Origin: Roseateles chitinivorans
GTDB lineage: Bacteria; Pseudomonadota; Gammaproteobacteria; Burkholderiales; Burkholderiaceae_C
Length of the DNA: 56,067 nt
Assembly: GCF_002761755.1 (NCBI RefSeq)
Contig: NZ_PEOG01000036.1
Span: 1 to 56,067 of the forward strand
Direction: 5' to 3'
The position numbers were made by a program, and so were the translations under genes. This document shows, piece after piece, positions 43,125-51,456 of this stretch (position 1 is the stretch's first letter; every line of letters begins with the position of its first letter). A model generated the notes under the pieces. That model was not told where the DNA came from and did no database searches. It worked only from the letters and a program-made list of their open reading frames with translations.

Positions 43125-45902
43125 ATGAGCAAACCCCTGATGCTGCTGGTCGACGGTTCCAGCTACCTCTATCGCGCCTATCACGCCATGCCCGACCTGC
43201 GCGGGCCCGAGGGCCAGCCCACGGGCGCCATCCACGGCATGGTGGCGATGCTCAGGAAGCTGCGCGACGACTACGGCGCCGAGCACGCCGCCTGCGTTTT
43301 CGACGCCTCCGGCCCGACCTTCCGCGATGAGTGGTACCCGGAGTACAAGGCCCAGCGCGCCCCGATGCCCGAGGACCTGCGGGCCCAGATCGAGCCGATC
43401 CACGAGGTGGTGAAGCTGCTGGGCTGGCCGGTGCTCACCGTGCCCGGCATCGAGGCGGACGACTGCATCGGCACGCTGTCGCGGGTGGCTGCGCAGGCGG
43501 GGCACCAAGTGGTGATCTCGACCGGCGACAAGGACCTGGCGCAGCTGGTCACCCCTGACGTCACGCTGATCAACACGATGAGCAACGAGAAGCTGGACGA
43601 GGCCGGGGTGGTGGCCAAGTTCGGCGTGCCGCCGGACCGGATCGTCGACTACCTGACGCTCATGGGCGACACCGTCGACAACGTCCCCGGTGTCGAGAAG
43701 GTCGGCCCGAAGACCGCGGCGAAATGGATCGGAGAGCATGGCTCGCTGGATGGCGTCATCGCCAATGCCGACAAGATCAAGGGCGTGGCCGGCGACAACC
43801 TGCGCAAGGCGCTGGACTGGCTGCCGATGGGCCGCAAGCTGGTGACCGTCAAGCTGGACTGCGACCTGTGCCTGCATGTGACCGGCTGGCCGGCGCTGGA
43901 GGCGCTCGCCTTCAATCCGGTCGACGAAGCGGGGCTGCTGGAGTTCTATGCGCGCAACGGCTTCAAGACCTGGAAGCGCGACCTGGAGGCCCGCCTCGGC
44001 GGCGAGGCGCCCAAGCGCGCCGCGCCCCAGGCCGATCTCGGCGGCGCGCCCCCCGCCGACGCGTTCGCGGAACATGCCCATCCCGCGATCCCGCTGGACA
44101 AGCGCTACGAGACGATCGTCGACCTGTCGCGCCTGGACGCCTGGATCGAGCAGTTGAACGCGGCCGAACTGGCCGCCTTCGACACCGAGACCGATTCGCT
44201 CGATCCGATGCAGGCGCGCATCGTCGGCCTCAGCTTCAGCGTCAAGCCGGGTGAAGCCGCCTACATCCCGCTGCGCCATGAAGGTCCCGACGCGCCCGAG
44301 CAGTTGCCGATGGACGAGGTGCTCGCCCGCCTGAAGCCGTGGCTCGAGGATCCGCTGAAGAAGAAGGTCGCCCAGAACGTCAAGTACGACACCCATGTGC
44401 TGGCCAATCACGGCATCGCCGTGCAGGGCACCGCCTACGACACGATGCTCGAGAGCTATGTGCTGGAGGCGCATCGCAGCCACAGCCTGGAGGCGCTGGC
44501 GGACCGCGTGCTCGGCCGCAAGGGGCTGAGCTACGAGGACCTGTGCGGCAAGGGCGCGCATCAGATCCCGTTCGCGCAGGTCGAGGTGGCCAAGGCCTCC
44601 GAGTACTCGTGCGAGGACTCCGAGATGTGCCTGCACGTGCACCAGACGCTGATGCCGCGGCTGGCGGCGGACGAGGGCCTGAAGTTCATCTACGAGCAGG
44701 TCGAGATGCCGGTGTCGGCGCTGCTGGCCCGCATCGAACGCACCGGCGTGCTGATCGACGCGGCGAAGCTGCAGGCGCAGAGCGCCGACCTCGGCCAGCG
44801 CATGGTCGCCGCCGAGCAGGCGGCCTACGAGATCGCCGGCCAGCCGTTCAACATCGGCTCGCCCAAGCAGATCGGCGAGATCCTGTTCAACCGCCTGGGC
44901 CTGCCGGTGGTCAAGCGCACCGCGACCGGCGCGCCGTCGACGGACGAGGAGGTGCTGGAGAAGCTGTCCGCGGACTTCCCGCTGCCGGCCAAGATCCTGG
45001 AGTACCGCGCGCTGTCCAAGCTCAAGAGCACCTACACCGACAAGCTGCCGCTGATGGTGAACGCCAGGACGGGCCGGGTGCATACCACCTATTCGCAGGC
45101 GGTGGCGGTGACGGGGCGGCTGTCCAGCAACGAGCCCAACCTGCAGAACATCCCGATCCGCACGGCCGATGGCCGCCGCGTGCGCGAGGCCTTCATCGCG
45201 CCGCCGGGCCACCACATCGTGTCGGCGGACTACTCGCAGATCGAGCTGCGGATCATGGCGCACATGAGCGAGGACCCGGGCCTGCTCAAGGCCTTCCAGG
45301 AGGGGCAGGACGTCCACCGGGCGACGGCGGCGGAGGTGTTCGGCGGCGGGCTGGACGGGGTCACGCCGGAGCAGCGCCGCTATGCCAAGACGATCAACTT
45401 CGGTCTGATCTACGGCATGGGCGCGTTCGGGCTGGCGCAGTCGCTGGGCATCGAGCAGAAGGCGGCGAAGGATTACATCGACCGCTACTTCACCCGGTTC
45501 GCGGGCGTGCGGCGCTACATGGACGACACGAAGCAGTTCGCGAAGGAGAAGGGCTACGTCGAGACGGTCTTCGGGCGGCGTCTGTGGCTGCCGGAGATCA
45601 ACTCGGGCAATGGCCCGCGCCGCAGCGGCGCGGAGCGCCAGGCGATCAACGCGCCGATGCAGGGCACGGCGGCGGACTTGATCAAGCTGGCGATGATCGC
45701 GGTGCAGCAGGCCTTGGACGAGCAGGGCAAGCGGACGCGGATCGTGATGCAGGTGCATGACGAACTGGTCTTCGAGGTGCCGGACGAGGAGCTGGACTGG
45801 GTGAAGTCCGAGGTGCCGACGCTGATGGCTGGCGTTGCCGCGCTGAAGGTGCCGCTGCTGGCCGAGGTGGGCGTCGGTGCCAACTGGGACGAGGCGCACT
45901 GA
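43125..45902 (+). CDS. polA: DNA polymerase I
   Basis: Pol I replaces RNA primers and fills gaps in repair. The 925-residue protein has all three domains: the 5'-3' nuclease (LLVDGSSYLYRAYHA; GIEADDCIGTL; GDKDLAQL; MGDTVDNVPGVEKVGPKTAAKW, up to about 300), the 3'-5' exonuclease with intact metal sites (AFDTETDSLDP near 352; YDTMLESYVL near 444; SCEDSEMC near 499) and the polymerase (SSNEPNLQNIPIRT; ADYSQIELRIMAH; RRYAKTINFGLIYGMGAFGL; QVHDELVFEVP). The ATG at 43125 has no Shine-Dalgarno; AACAAT ends six bases upstream, the same spacing seen at ppk and uvrD. Gene is monocistronic. Confidence 0.97.
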   Translation: MSKPLMLLVDGSSYLYRAYHAMPDLRGPEGQPTGAIHGMVAMLRKLRDDYGAEHAACVFDASGPTFRDEWYPEYKAQRAPMPEDLRAQIEPIHEVVKLLGWPVLTVPGIEADDCIGTLSRVAAQAGHQVVISTGDKDLAQLVTPDVTLINTMSNEKLDEAGVVAKFGVPPDRIVDYLTLMGDTVDNVPGVEKVGPKTAAKWIGEHGSLDGVIANADKIKGVAGDNLRKALDWLPMGRKLVTVKLDCDLCLHVTGWPALEALAFNPVDEAGLLEFYARNGFKTWKRDLEARLGGEAPKRAAPQADLGGAPPADAFAEHAHPAIPLDKRYETIVDLSRLDAWIEQLNAAELAAFDTETDSLDPMQARIVGLSFSVKPGEAAYIPLRHEGPDAPEQLPMDEVLARLKPWLEDPLKKKVAQNVKYDTHVLANHGIAVQGTAYDTMLESYVLEAHRSHSLEALADRVLGRKGLSYEDLCGKGAHQIPFAQVEVAKASEYSCEDSEMCLHVHQTLMPRLAADEGLKFIYEQVEMPVSALLARIERTGVLIDAAKLQAQSADLGQRMVAAEQAAYEIAGQPFNIGSPKQIGEILFNRLGLPVVKRTATGAPSTDEEVLEKLSADFPLPAKILEYRALSKLKSTYTDKLPLMVNARTGRVHTTYSQAVAVTGRLSSNEPNLQNIPIRTADGRRVREAFIAPPGHHIVSADYSQIELRIMAHMSEDPGLLKAFQEGQDVHRATAAEVFGGGLDGVTPEQRRYAKTINFGLIYGMGAFGLAQSLGIEQKAAKDYIDRYFTRFAGVRRYMDDTKQFAKEKGYVETVFGRRLWLPEINSGNGPRRSGAERQAINAPMQGTAADLIKLAMIAVQQALDEQGKRTRIVMQVHDELVFEVPDEELDWVKSEVPTLMAGVAALKVPLLAEVGVGANWDEAH

Positions 45903-45929
45903 CGTCGCAGTGGGCGGCTCGGTGCATCG

Positions 45930-46081
45930 CGGGTTGCGGGACGGGCCCGAGGCCGTCGGTGTTGCGAGCCTCCAGGACTGACTGGGGCGCCGTCTGTCCG
46001 AGCGCAGCGAACCGCAGGTGAGCGGAGCGAGTTGGCGCCCTGCGAGCGGCGCCGACGGCCTCGGGCCCGTCCCGCAACCCG
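45930..46081. repeat. Long inverted repeat enclosing a conserved core, copy 2
   Basis: Arms 45930-45959 and 46052-46081 are perfectly complementary over 30 bases. The interior core (about 45977-46039) is about 90% identical to that at 14343-14403, yet the arms of the two elements are unrelated. The core's own closing stem is GGGCGCC/GGCGCCC here and GGACGCC/GGCGTCC in copy 1, a compensated base change. It fills the gap between polA and lolC. Confidence 0.85.
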
Positions 46082-46109
46082 TCGCTCCCCATCCCGCAAC
46101 CCGTCGCTC
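46071..46109. repeat. 17-base direct repeat at the edge of inverted-repeat copy 2
   Basis: The sequence CCCGCAACCCGTCGCTC occurs at 46071-46087 and again at 46093-46109, five bases apart. The first copy overlaps the end of the right arm of the inverted repeat. Confidence 0.8.
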
Positions 46110-46162
46110 ATCAGCGTGCCCTAAGCGCTCCGCCCAAAGGGAGCGGTTAGCATCCACCCCCT

Positions 46163-47431
46163 ATGAATTGGCCCTATGAGTTGCAGATCGGCTGGCGCTA
46201 CACGCGAGCCGGGCGTGGGGGGCGCCGCAACCGCTTCATCTCCTTCATCTCCGGTGTGTCGATGTTCGGCATCGCGCTCGGCGTTGCTGCCTTGATCATC
46301 GTGCTGTCGGTGATGAACGGCTTCCAGAAGGAAGTGCGCTCGCGGATGTTGTCGGTGATCGCGCATGTGGAGTTGCTGAACGACAGCGGCGAGGGCTTGC
46401 CGGACTGGCGCGCCGTCGCCGACGCGGCGAAGAAGAATCCCGAAGTGGTGGCGGCGGCGCCGTTCGTCGCTGGCCAGGCCTTGATCGCGCGGGGTTCCGA
46501 CATGCGGGGCACGATCGTGCGGGGCATCGACCCCGCGTTCGAGCCGGGCGTGACGCCGATCGCGGCGGAGCTGGCGAAACAGGGGCTGCTGGAGCGCCTT
46601 GTACCGGGCCAGTGGAACGTGATCCTGGGTGTGGAACTGGCACGCCAATTGGGCGTTCAGCGGGGCGACAAGATCACGCTGGCGATTCCATCGGGCCAGG
46701 TGACGCCGCTGGGCGTGCAGCCGACATTGCGCCAGTTCACGCTGGTCGGTGTCTTCGAGGCGGGGCATTACGAATACGACAGCGGTCTGGCGTTGATCCA
46801 TGTGGCCGATGCCGCCAAGGTCTTCCGCACTGGCACGCCGAGCGGCGTGCAGCTCAAGCTGCGCGATGTCCAGCAGGCCCGCGAGGTCGGCGCCCAGTTG
46901 CAGCGGGAGATGCTGCGGGAGGGCCGTGGCATCTACGTGCGCGACTGGACCCGCACCAACGCGAACTGGTACGACGCGGTCCAGGTCGAGAAGCGGATGA
47001 TGGGCATCATCCTGACCCTGATCGTCGCAGTGGCGGCCTTCAACCTGGTGTCGACGCTGGTGATGACGGTGACCGACAAGCAGGCCGACATCGCGATCCT
47101 GCGCACGCTCGGGGCGAGCCCGCGCTCGATCATGAGCGTGTTCATGATCCAGGGCGCGCTGGCCGGCGTGATCGGCACGCTGGGCGGCCTGGGCCTGGGC
47201 CTGGTGGTCGCGCACAACCTGGACGTGATCGTGCCCTTCATCGAGCGGCTGCTGCACACGACCTTCCTGCCGGCCAGCATCTACGTGATCAGCCACATGC
47301 CGAGCGATCCGCAATGGTCGGACATCGTGCCGATCACCGTGACCTCGCTGATCCTGGCGTTCGTCGCGACGCTGTATCCGAGCTGGCGCGCCAGCCGCGT
47401 CCAACCGGCGGAGGCGCTGCGCTATGAATGA
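46163..47431 (+). CDS. lolC: Lipoprotein-releasing ABC transporter permease (LolC/LolE type)
   Basis: The 422-residue protein has the MacB/FtsX topology: one helix near residue 30 ([21 protein letters not shown]), a large periplasmic domain, and three C-terminal helices from about 280. It opens with the family motif [30 protein letters not shown] and ends with [18 protein letters not shown]. LolCDE extracts lipoproteins from the inner membrane for transfer to LolA. Only one permease gene is present, which may function as a homodimer (the LolF arrangement) unless a second lies elsewhere. It overlaps lolD by eight bases. Confidence 0.93.
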   Translation: MNWPYELQIGWRYTRAGRGGRRNRFISFISGVSMFGIALGVAALIIVLSVMNGFQKEVRSRMLSVIAHVELLNDSGEGLPDWRAVADAAKKNPEVVAAAPFVAGQALIARGSDMRGTIVRGIDPAFEPGVTPIAAELAKQGLLERLVPGQWNVILGVELARQLGVQRGDKITLAIPSGQVTPLGVQPTLRQFTLVGVFEAGHYEYDSGLALIHVADAAKVFRTGTPSGVQLKLRDVQQAREVGAQLQREMLREGRGIYVRDWTRTNANWYDAVQVEKRMMGIILTLIVAVAAFNLVSTLVMTVTDKQADIAILRTLGASPRSIMSVFMIQGALAGVIGTLGGLGLGLVVAHNLDVIVPFIERLLHTTFLPASIYVISHMPSDPQWSDIVPITVTSLILAFVATLYPSWRASRVQPAEALRYE

Positions 47432-48167
47432 AGTGAAGGACATGACGCCGGCGAAGGCGGCCGCGACCGCGCGCCTCCCCGCGGGGCAGGTGGTGCTGCA
47501 GGGGCTGGGCCTGGGCAAGCGCTTCGTCGAGGGACCGCTCGATGTGCAGGTCTTCCAGGGCCTGGACCTCACGGTGAAGGCCGGCGAGACGCTGGCGGTG
47601 CTGGGCGCCTCGGGGTCGGGCAAGAGCACGCTGCTGCACCTGCTCGGCGGGCTGGACAAGCCCTCGGCCGGTCGGGTCGAGCTGATGGGCCGCGACCTCG
47701 GCACGCTCGGTGAGCAGGCGCGCGGCGAATGGCGCAACCAGCACCTGGGATTCATCTACCAGTTCCACCACCTGCTGCCGGAATTCAGCGCGCTGGACAA
47801 CGTCGCGATGCCGCTGCGCATCCGCCGCGTGCCGCAAGAGCAGGCGCGGGAGCAGGCCGCTCGCGTGCTGGCGCGGGTGGGCCTGGGCGAGCGGGTGCAG
47901 CACCGGCCCGGCGAGCTGTCCGGCGGCGAGCGCCAGCGCGTGGCGATCGCCCGGGCGCTGGTCACCGGCCCGGCCTGCGTGCTGGCCGACGAGCCCACCG
48001 GCAACCTGGACCGCAGTACCGCCGCGACGGTCTTCGACCTGATGCTGGAGATGGCTCGCGAACTCGGCACCGCCTTCGTGATGGTCACGCACGACCAGGA
48101 TCTGGCGATGCGCTGCGAGCACCAGCGCCGTCTGGTCGGCGGCGCGCTGCAGCCGCTGAAGGCCTGA
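47424..48167 (+). CDS. lolD: Lipoprotein-releasing ABC transporter ATPase LolD
   Basis: The 247-residue ATPase has Walker [10 protein letters not shown] (about 60-68), the Q-loop in [23 protein letters not shown], the signature [15 protein letters not shown] (about 163-177), Walker [13 protein letters not shown] and the H-loop VTHD. It powers LolC/E. The HLLPEF-type stretch after the Q-loop is typical of LolD. The ATG at 47424 lies inside the end of lolC, with GGAGG ten bases upstream; a shorter start at residue 7 is possible. Confidence 0.94.
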   Translation: MNEVKDMTPAKAAATARLPAGQVVLQGLGLGKRFVEGPLDVQVFQGLDLTVKAGETLAVLGASGSGKSTLLHLLGGLDKPSAGRVELMGRDLGTLGEQARGEWRNQHLGFIYQFHHLLPEFSALDNVAMPLRIRRVPQEQAREQAARVLARVGLGERVQHRPGELSGGERQRVAIARALVTGPACVLADEPTGNLDRSTAATVFDLMLEMARELGTAFVMVTHDQDLAMRCEHQRRLVGGALQPLKA

Positions 48168-48274
48168 ACGGGGCGAGGCGCGGCGGTCCCGAGGCTGGGT
48201 TGCCCGATCGCGAGGCATGCGGCCCGCGCCCGCCCCGGGGCCGTGGCGGCCGCTGGATTACGATGCGCGGCATC

Positions 48275-49165
48275 ATGACCGCCTCGACGCATTCCCCTGA
48301 CGCTCCGTCCACCCGCTTCATCCTGAAGCTCAGCTGCCCCGACCAGGCCGGCATCGTCCACGCCGTCACCGGCGTCCTGCTGGAGCAGGGCGCCAACATC
48401 CTGACCTCGGCCCAGCACGGTGACGCCGACCACCGCCGCTTCTTCATGCGGATCGAATTCGAGTGCGCCACGCCCCGCCCCGCGACCGCCCTGCGCGAGG
48501 CCTTCGCCCCGCTGGCCGCCCGGCTGGCGATGGACTGGGAACTGGTCGACGCGCAGCGCAAGACGCGCGTGCTGCTGCTGGTGTCCAAGCTCGGACACTG
48601 CCTGAACGACCTGCTGTTCCGCGTGCAGACCGGCCACCTGGCGATCGAGATCCCCGCGATCGTCTCCAACCATCGCGACTTCTATCAACTGGCCGCCTCC
48701 CACGACATCCCGTTCCACCACCTGCCGCTGCTGCACGCGACCGAGGAGCAGAAGCAGGCCCAGGAGCGCAAGATCCGCGAGCTGATCGAGGAACAGCGGA
48801 TCGACCTGGTCGTGCTGGCGCGCTACATGCAGATCCTGTCGCCGGAAATGTGCCGCTTCCTGGAAGGCCGGGCGATCAACATCCATCACAGCTTCCTGCC
48901 CAGCTTCAAGGGCGCGCGTCCGTACCACCAGGCCCATGAACGCGGCGTCAAGCTGATCGGCGCGACCGCGCACTACGTGACCTCCGACCTCGACGAGGGC
49001 CCGATCATCGAGCAGGACGTCGCTCGCATCGACCACGCGATGACCCCCGACCAGCTCGTGGCGATCGGCCGTGACGTCGAGTGCGTGACGCTGGCCCGCG
49101 CGATCCAGTGGCATGCCGAGCACCGCGTGCTGCTCAACGGCCACCGCACGGTGGTCTTCCGCTGA
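48275..49165 (+). CDS. purU: Formyltetrahydrofolate deformylase PurU
   Basis: PurU hydrolyses 10-formyl-THF to formate and THF, balancing one-carbon pools. The 296-residue protein has an N-terminal ACT domain (RFILKLSCPDQAGIVHAVTGVLLEQGANIL) and a formyltransferase-like domain with the catalytic Asn-His-Asp set in INIHHSFLPSFKGARPYHQA and ATAHYVTSDLDEGPII. The ATG at 48275 is preferred; one at 48263 adds four residues. TACGAT ends ten bases upstream of the chosen start and no Shine-Dalgarno is visible. Confidence 0.95.
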   Translation: MTASTHSPDAPSTRFILKLSCPDQAGIVHAVTGVLLEQGANILTSAQHGDADHRRFFMRIEFECATPRPATALREAFAPLAARLAMDWELVDAQRKTRVLLLVSKLGHCLNDLLFRVQTGHLAIEIPAIVSNHRDFYQLAASHDIPFHHLPLLHATEEQKQAQERKIRELIEEQRIDLVVLARYMQILSPEMCRFLEGRAINIHHSFLPSFKGARPYHQAHERGVKLIGATAHYVTSDLDEGPIIEQDVARIDHAMTPDQLVAIGRDVECVTLARAIQWHAEHRVLLNGHRTVVFR

Positions 49166-49206
49166 GCGGTCCGAGGACCGCGCCGCCGGTGGACCCTCGC
49201 GGACCC

Positions 49207-50043
49207 ATGTGGACCGACACCCACTGCCACCTCGACGCGTCGGAGTTCGACGCCGATCGTGACGCCGTGGTGGCGCGCGCCCGAGCGGCCGGGGTGTCGC
49301 AGATCGTGATCCCGGCGGTGGTCGCCGGCAACTTCGAGCGGGTGAGGGCGCTGGCGCATGCGCACGGCTACAGCTATGCGCTCGGGATCCATCCGCTCTA
49401 TGTGATGCAGGCGCGCGAGGAAGACCTCGGCCGGCTCGACGCGATGCTGACGGCCTGCCGCGACGACCCGCGCCTGGTCGGCATCGGCGAGATCGGCCTG
49501 GACTTCTTCGTACCGGGCCTGGACGCCGCGACGCAGCAGCACTTCTATCTGGCGCAGCTCAAGCTGGCCAGGCGCCACGACCTGCCGGTGATCCTGCATG
49601 TGCGCCGCAGCGCCGACCAACTGCTCGGCGGCCTGCGCCGCGTCGGTCTCACCACCGGCGGCATCGGCCATGCCTTCAACGGCAGCCGGCAACAGGCCGA
49701 TGCCTTCCTGGCGCTGGGCTTCAAGCTGGGCTTCGGCGGCACGGTGACCTTCGATCGCTCGCTGCAGATCCGGCGCCTGGCCGCCGAGCTGCCGGAAGAG
49801 GCGCTCGTCGTCGAGACCGACGCTCCCGATATCCCGCCGCAGTGGCTCTATCGCACCGCCGAGGAACGCGCCGCCGGCGCGACCTCGCGCAACGAGCCTG
49901 GCGAGCTGCCGCGCATCGGCGCATGCCTTGCCGGGTTGCGCGGCTGGACGCCGGAGCAGGCGGCCGCGATCACCACGCGCAACGCGCGCGCCGCGCTGCC
50001 TCGGCTGGCCGCGCTGGCGCCCGGCTCCGGCTCGCATGGCTGA
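49207..50043 (+). CDS. TatD family metal-dependent hydrolase
   Basis: The 278-residue TIM-barrel protein has the TatD metal ligands: DTHCHLD at the start, GEIGLDFF (about 97-104), HVRRS (about 133), HAFNGS and ETDAPDI (about 203-209). Members are 3'-5' DNA/RNA exonucleases or deoxyribonucleases in repair and RNA decay. The sequence is of the YjjV-like branch (HPLYV and the long PPQWLYRTAEERAAG insertion before NEP). The start at 49207 places the first motif at residue 4, as usual. It overlaps the next gene by eight bases. Confidence 0.9.
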   Translation: MWTDTHCHLDASEFDADRDAVVARARAAGVSQIVIPAVVAGNFERVRALAHAHGYSYALGIHPLYVMQAREEDLGRLDAMLTACRDDPRLVGIGEIGLDFFVPGLDAATQQHFYLAQLKLARRHDLPVILHVRRSADQLLGGLRRVGLTTGGIGHAFNGSRQQADAFLALGFKLGFGGTVTFDRSLQIRRLAAELPEEALVVETDAPDIPPQWLYRTAEERAAGATSRNEPGELPRIGACLAGLRGWTPEQAAAITTRNARAALPRLAALAPGSGSHG

Positions 50044-50563
50044 CGGCGACGCCGCCTTCGACGCCACCAGCGACACGACTCGCTGGCAGGGCCTCGCGCC
50101 GGTTCACGCGCCCGATGCCGAATGGCTGCTGCTCGGCAGCTTTCCCGGCGTGGCCTCGCTGCGCGCGCAGCAGTACTACGGCCATCCGCGCAACCAGTTC
50201 TGGCGCCTGGTCGGCGAGGTCTTCGGCGTCGACCTCGTCGGCCAGGGTTATCCGGAACGCCTGGCCGCGCTGCGCGCGCATCGCATCGCCCTGTGGGACG
50301 TCATCGCCGAGACCGAGCGCGAAGGCAGCCTCGACAGCGCGATCCGCAATCCCTTCGCCAGCGACCTGGGGCGATTGATCCAGCAGCTGCCGGCGCTTTG
50401 CACGATCGGCTTCAACGGCGGTACCGCGCTTCGTCTCGGGCTGAAGCAGCTCGGCCCGCTTGCAGCCCGTTACCGCGTCCTGGGGCTGCCCAGCTCCAGC
50501 CCCGCCTACACGATGCCCTACGATGACAAGCTTCGCGCCTGGCGGGAACTCGCCGGGCCTTGA
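50036..50563 (+). CDS. DNA-deoxyinosine glycosylase (uracil-DNA glycosylase superfamily)
   Basis: The 175-residue protein has the superfamily's first motif in the form LLLGSFPGVASLRAQQYYGHPRNQFWRLVGEVFG (about 31-64), where other UDGs have GxxPG; LWDVIAETEREGSLDSAIRNP; and the C-terminal LPSSSPAYTMPYDDKLRAWREL. This pattern and length are those of the hypoxanthine/deoxyinosine glycosylase family, which removes deaminated adenine. It overlaps tatD by eight bases, suggesting a joint DNA-maintenance operon. Confidence 0.85.
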   Translation: MADGDAAFDATSDTTRWQGLAPVHAPDAEWLLLGSFPGVASLRAQQYYGHPRNQFWRLVGEVFGVDLVGQGYPERLAALRAHRIALWDVIAETEREGSLDSAIRNPFASDLGRLIQQLPALCTIGFNGGTALRLGLKQLGPLAARYRVLGLPSSSPAYTMPYDDKLRAWRELAGP

Positions 50564-50602
50564 ACGACACCTGATCACAGCGCGGGCCTCCGAGGACCCG
50601 GC

Positions 50603-51454
50603 ATGGGAACGACAGCCGTGAGCAAGCACCGGGACCCGAAGAACAACAAGGGCGGCAGGAAGACCGATTGGGTCGAGGCGACGCTGAGCGAATTCGACGG
50701 CGTGCGCTTCCTGCATCTGGACTCGATCTGGGTGCAGGGCGCGATGCGGGTCAAGAAGCCGGAGAAGCTGGAGCTGGAATACGTCCAGCGCATGATGGCC
50801 TGGATGCTCTGGCGCGACACCCGCGAGATGACGCAGGGCCAGGCGGTGCAACTGGGACTGGGCGCTGGCGCGTTGACGCGCTTCTGCCGCAAGCAGCTGA
50901 AGATGAAGACCACCGCGGTCGAGATCAATCCCACCGTGATCAGCGCCAACCGGCACTGGTTCCACCTGCCCGACGACGACGACCGGCTGCGGGTGCTCAA
51001 CGAGGACGCCGGGCAGTGGGTGGCCGACGCGGCGAACTGGGGCACGGCGCAGGTGCTGAACGTCGACCTCTACGACCACGAGGCGGCGGCCCCGGTGCTC
51101 GACGACGAGGCCTTCTACGCCGACTGCCGCCATGTGCTCGCCGATGGCGGGCTCATGACGGTGAACCTGTTCGGCCGCAGCGCCAGCTTCGCGCGCAGCG
51201 CGGCGCGGATCGCGAAGGTGTTCGGCACCGACCAGGTCTGGCACCTGACGCCGACCCGTGAGGGCAATACCATCGTCGTGGCCGCGCGCGGCGTCGAGGT
51301 GCCCACGCGCGAGGTGCTCGAGCAGCGCGCCGACCACATCGAGGCCCGCCACGACCTGCCGGCGCGCAAGTGGTTGAAGCTGGTCCGGCCGCTGCCGATG
51401 AACGTGATCCAACAACTCCACGCGGCTTCCGCGGCCGCGGCCTCCGGCGAGTGA
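50603..51454 (+). CDS. Spermidine synthase-like methyltransferase-fold protein
   Basis: The 283-residue protein has a Rossmann-type nucleotide site, LGLGAGALTRFCRKQL (about 84-99), followed by the acidic strand TTAVEINPTVI (about 103-113) and a NVDLYDHEAAAPVLDDEAFY stretch, as in spermidine synthases. The polyamine synthase gatekeeper motif (D-E in the GGGDG context) is absent, so it may not make polyamines. The basic N-terminus (SKHRDPKNNKGGRK) is unusual. It sits 39 bases after the glycosylase gene and two bases before the GspE-like gene. Confidence 0.75.
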   Translation: MGTTAVSKHRDPKNNKGGRKTDWVEATLSEFDGVRFLHLDSIWVQGAMRVKKPEKLELEYVQRMMAWMLWRDTREMTQGQAVQLGLGAGALTRFCRKQLKMKTTAVEINPTVISANRHWFHLPDDDDRLRVLNEDAGQWVADAANWGTAQVLNVDLYDHEAAAPVLDDEAFYADCRHVLADGGLMTVNLFGRSASFARSAARIAKVFGTDQVWHLTPTREGNTIVVAARGVEVPTREVLEQRADHIEARHDLPARKWLKLVRPLPMNVIQQLHAASAAAASGE

Positions 51455-51456
51455 CC

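Noticed and set aside
46071..46109. 17-base direct repeats as a target-site duplication of a mobile element
   Set aside because: The copies are only five bases apart, with nothing between them, and lie at one side of the inverted repeat instead of flanking it.
42666..46157. A 1163-codon minus-strand frame opposite polA
   Set aside because: Only its last 114 codons (the DUF2782 gene) are real; the rest is antisense to polA, whose motifs are complete.
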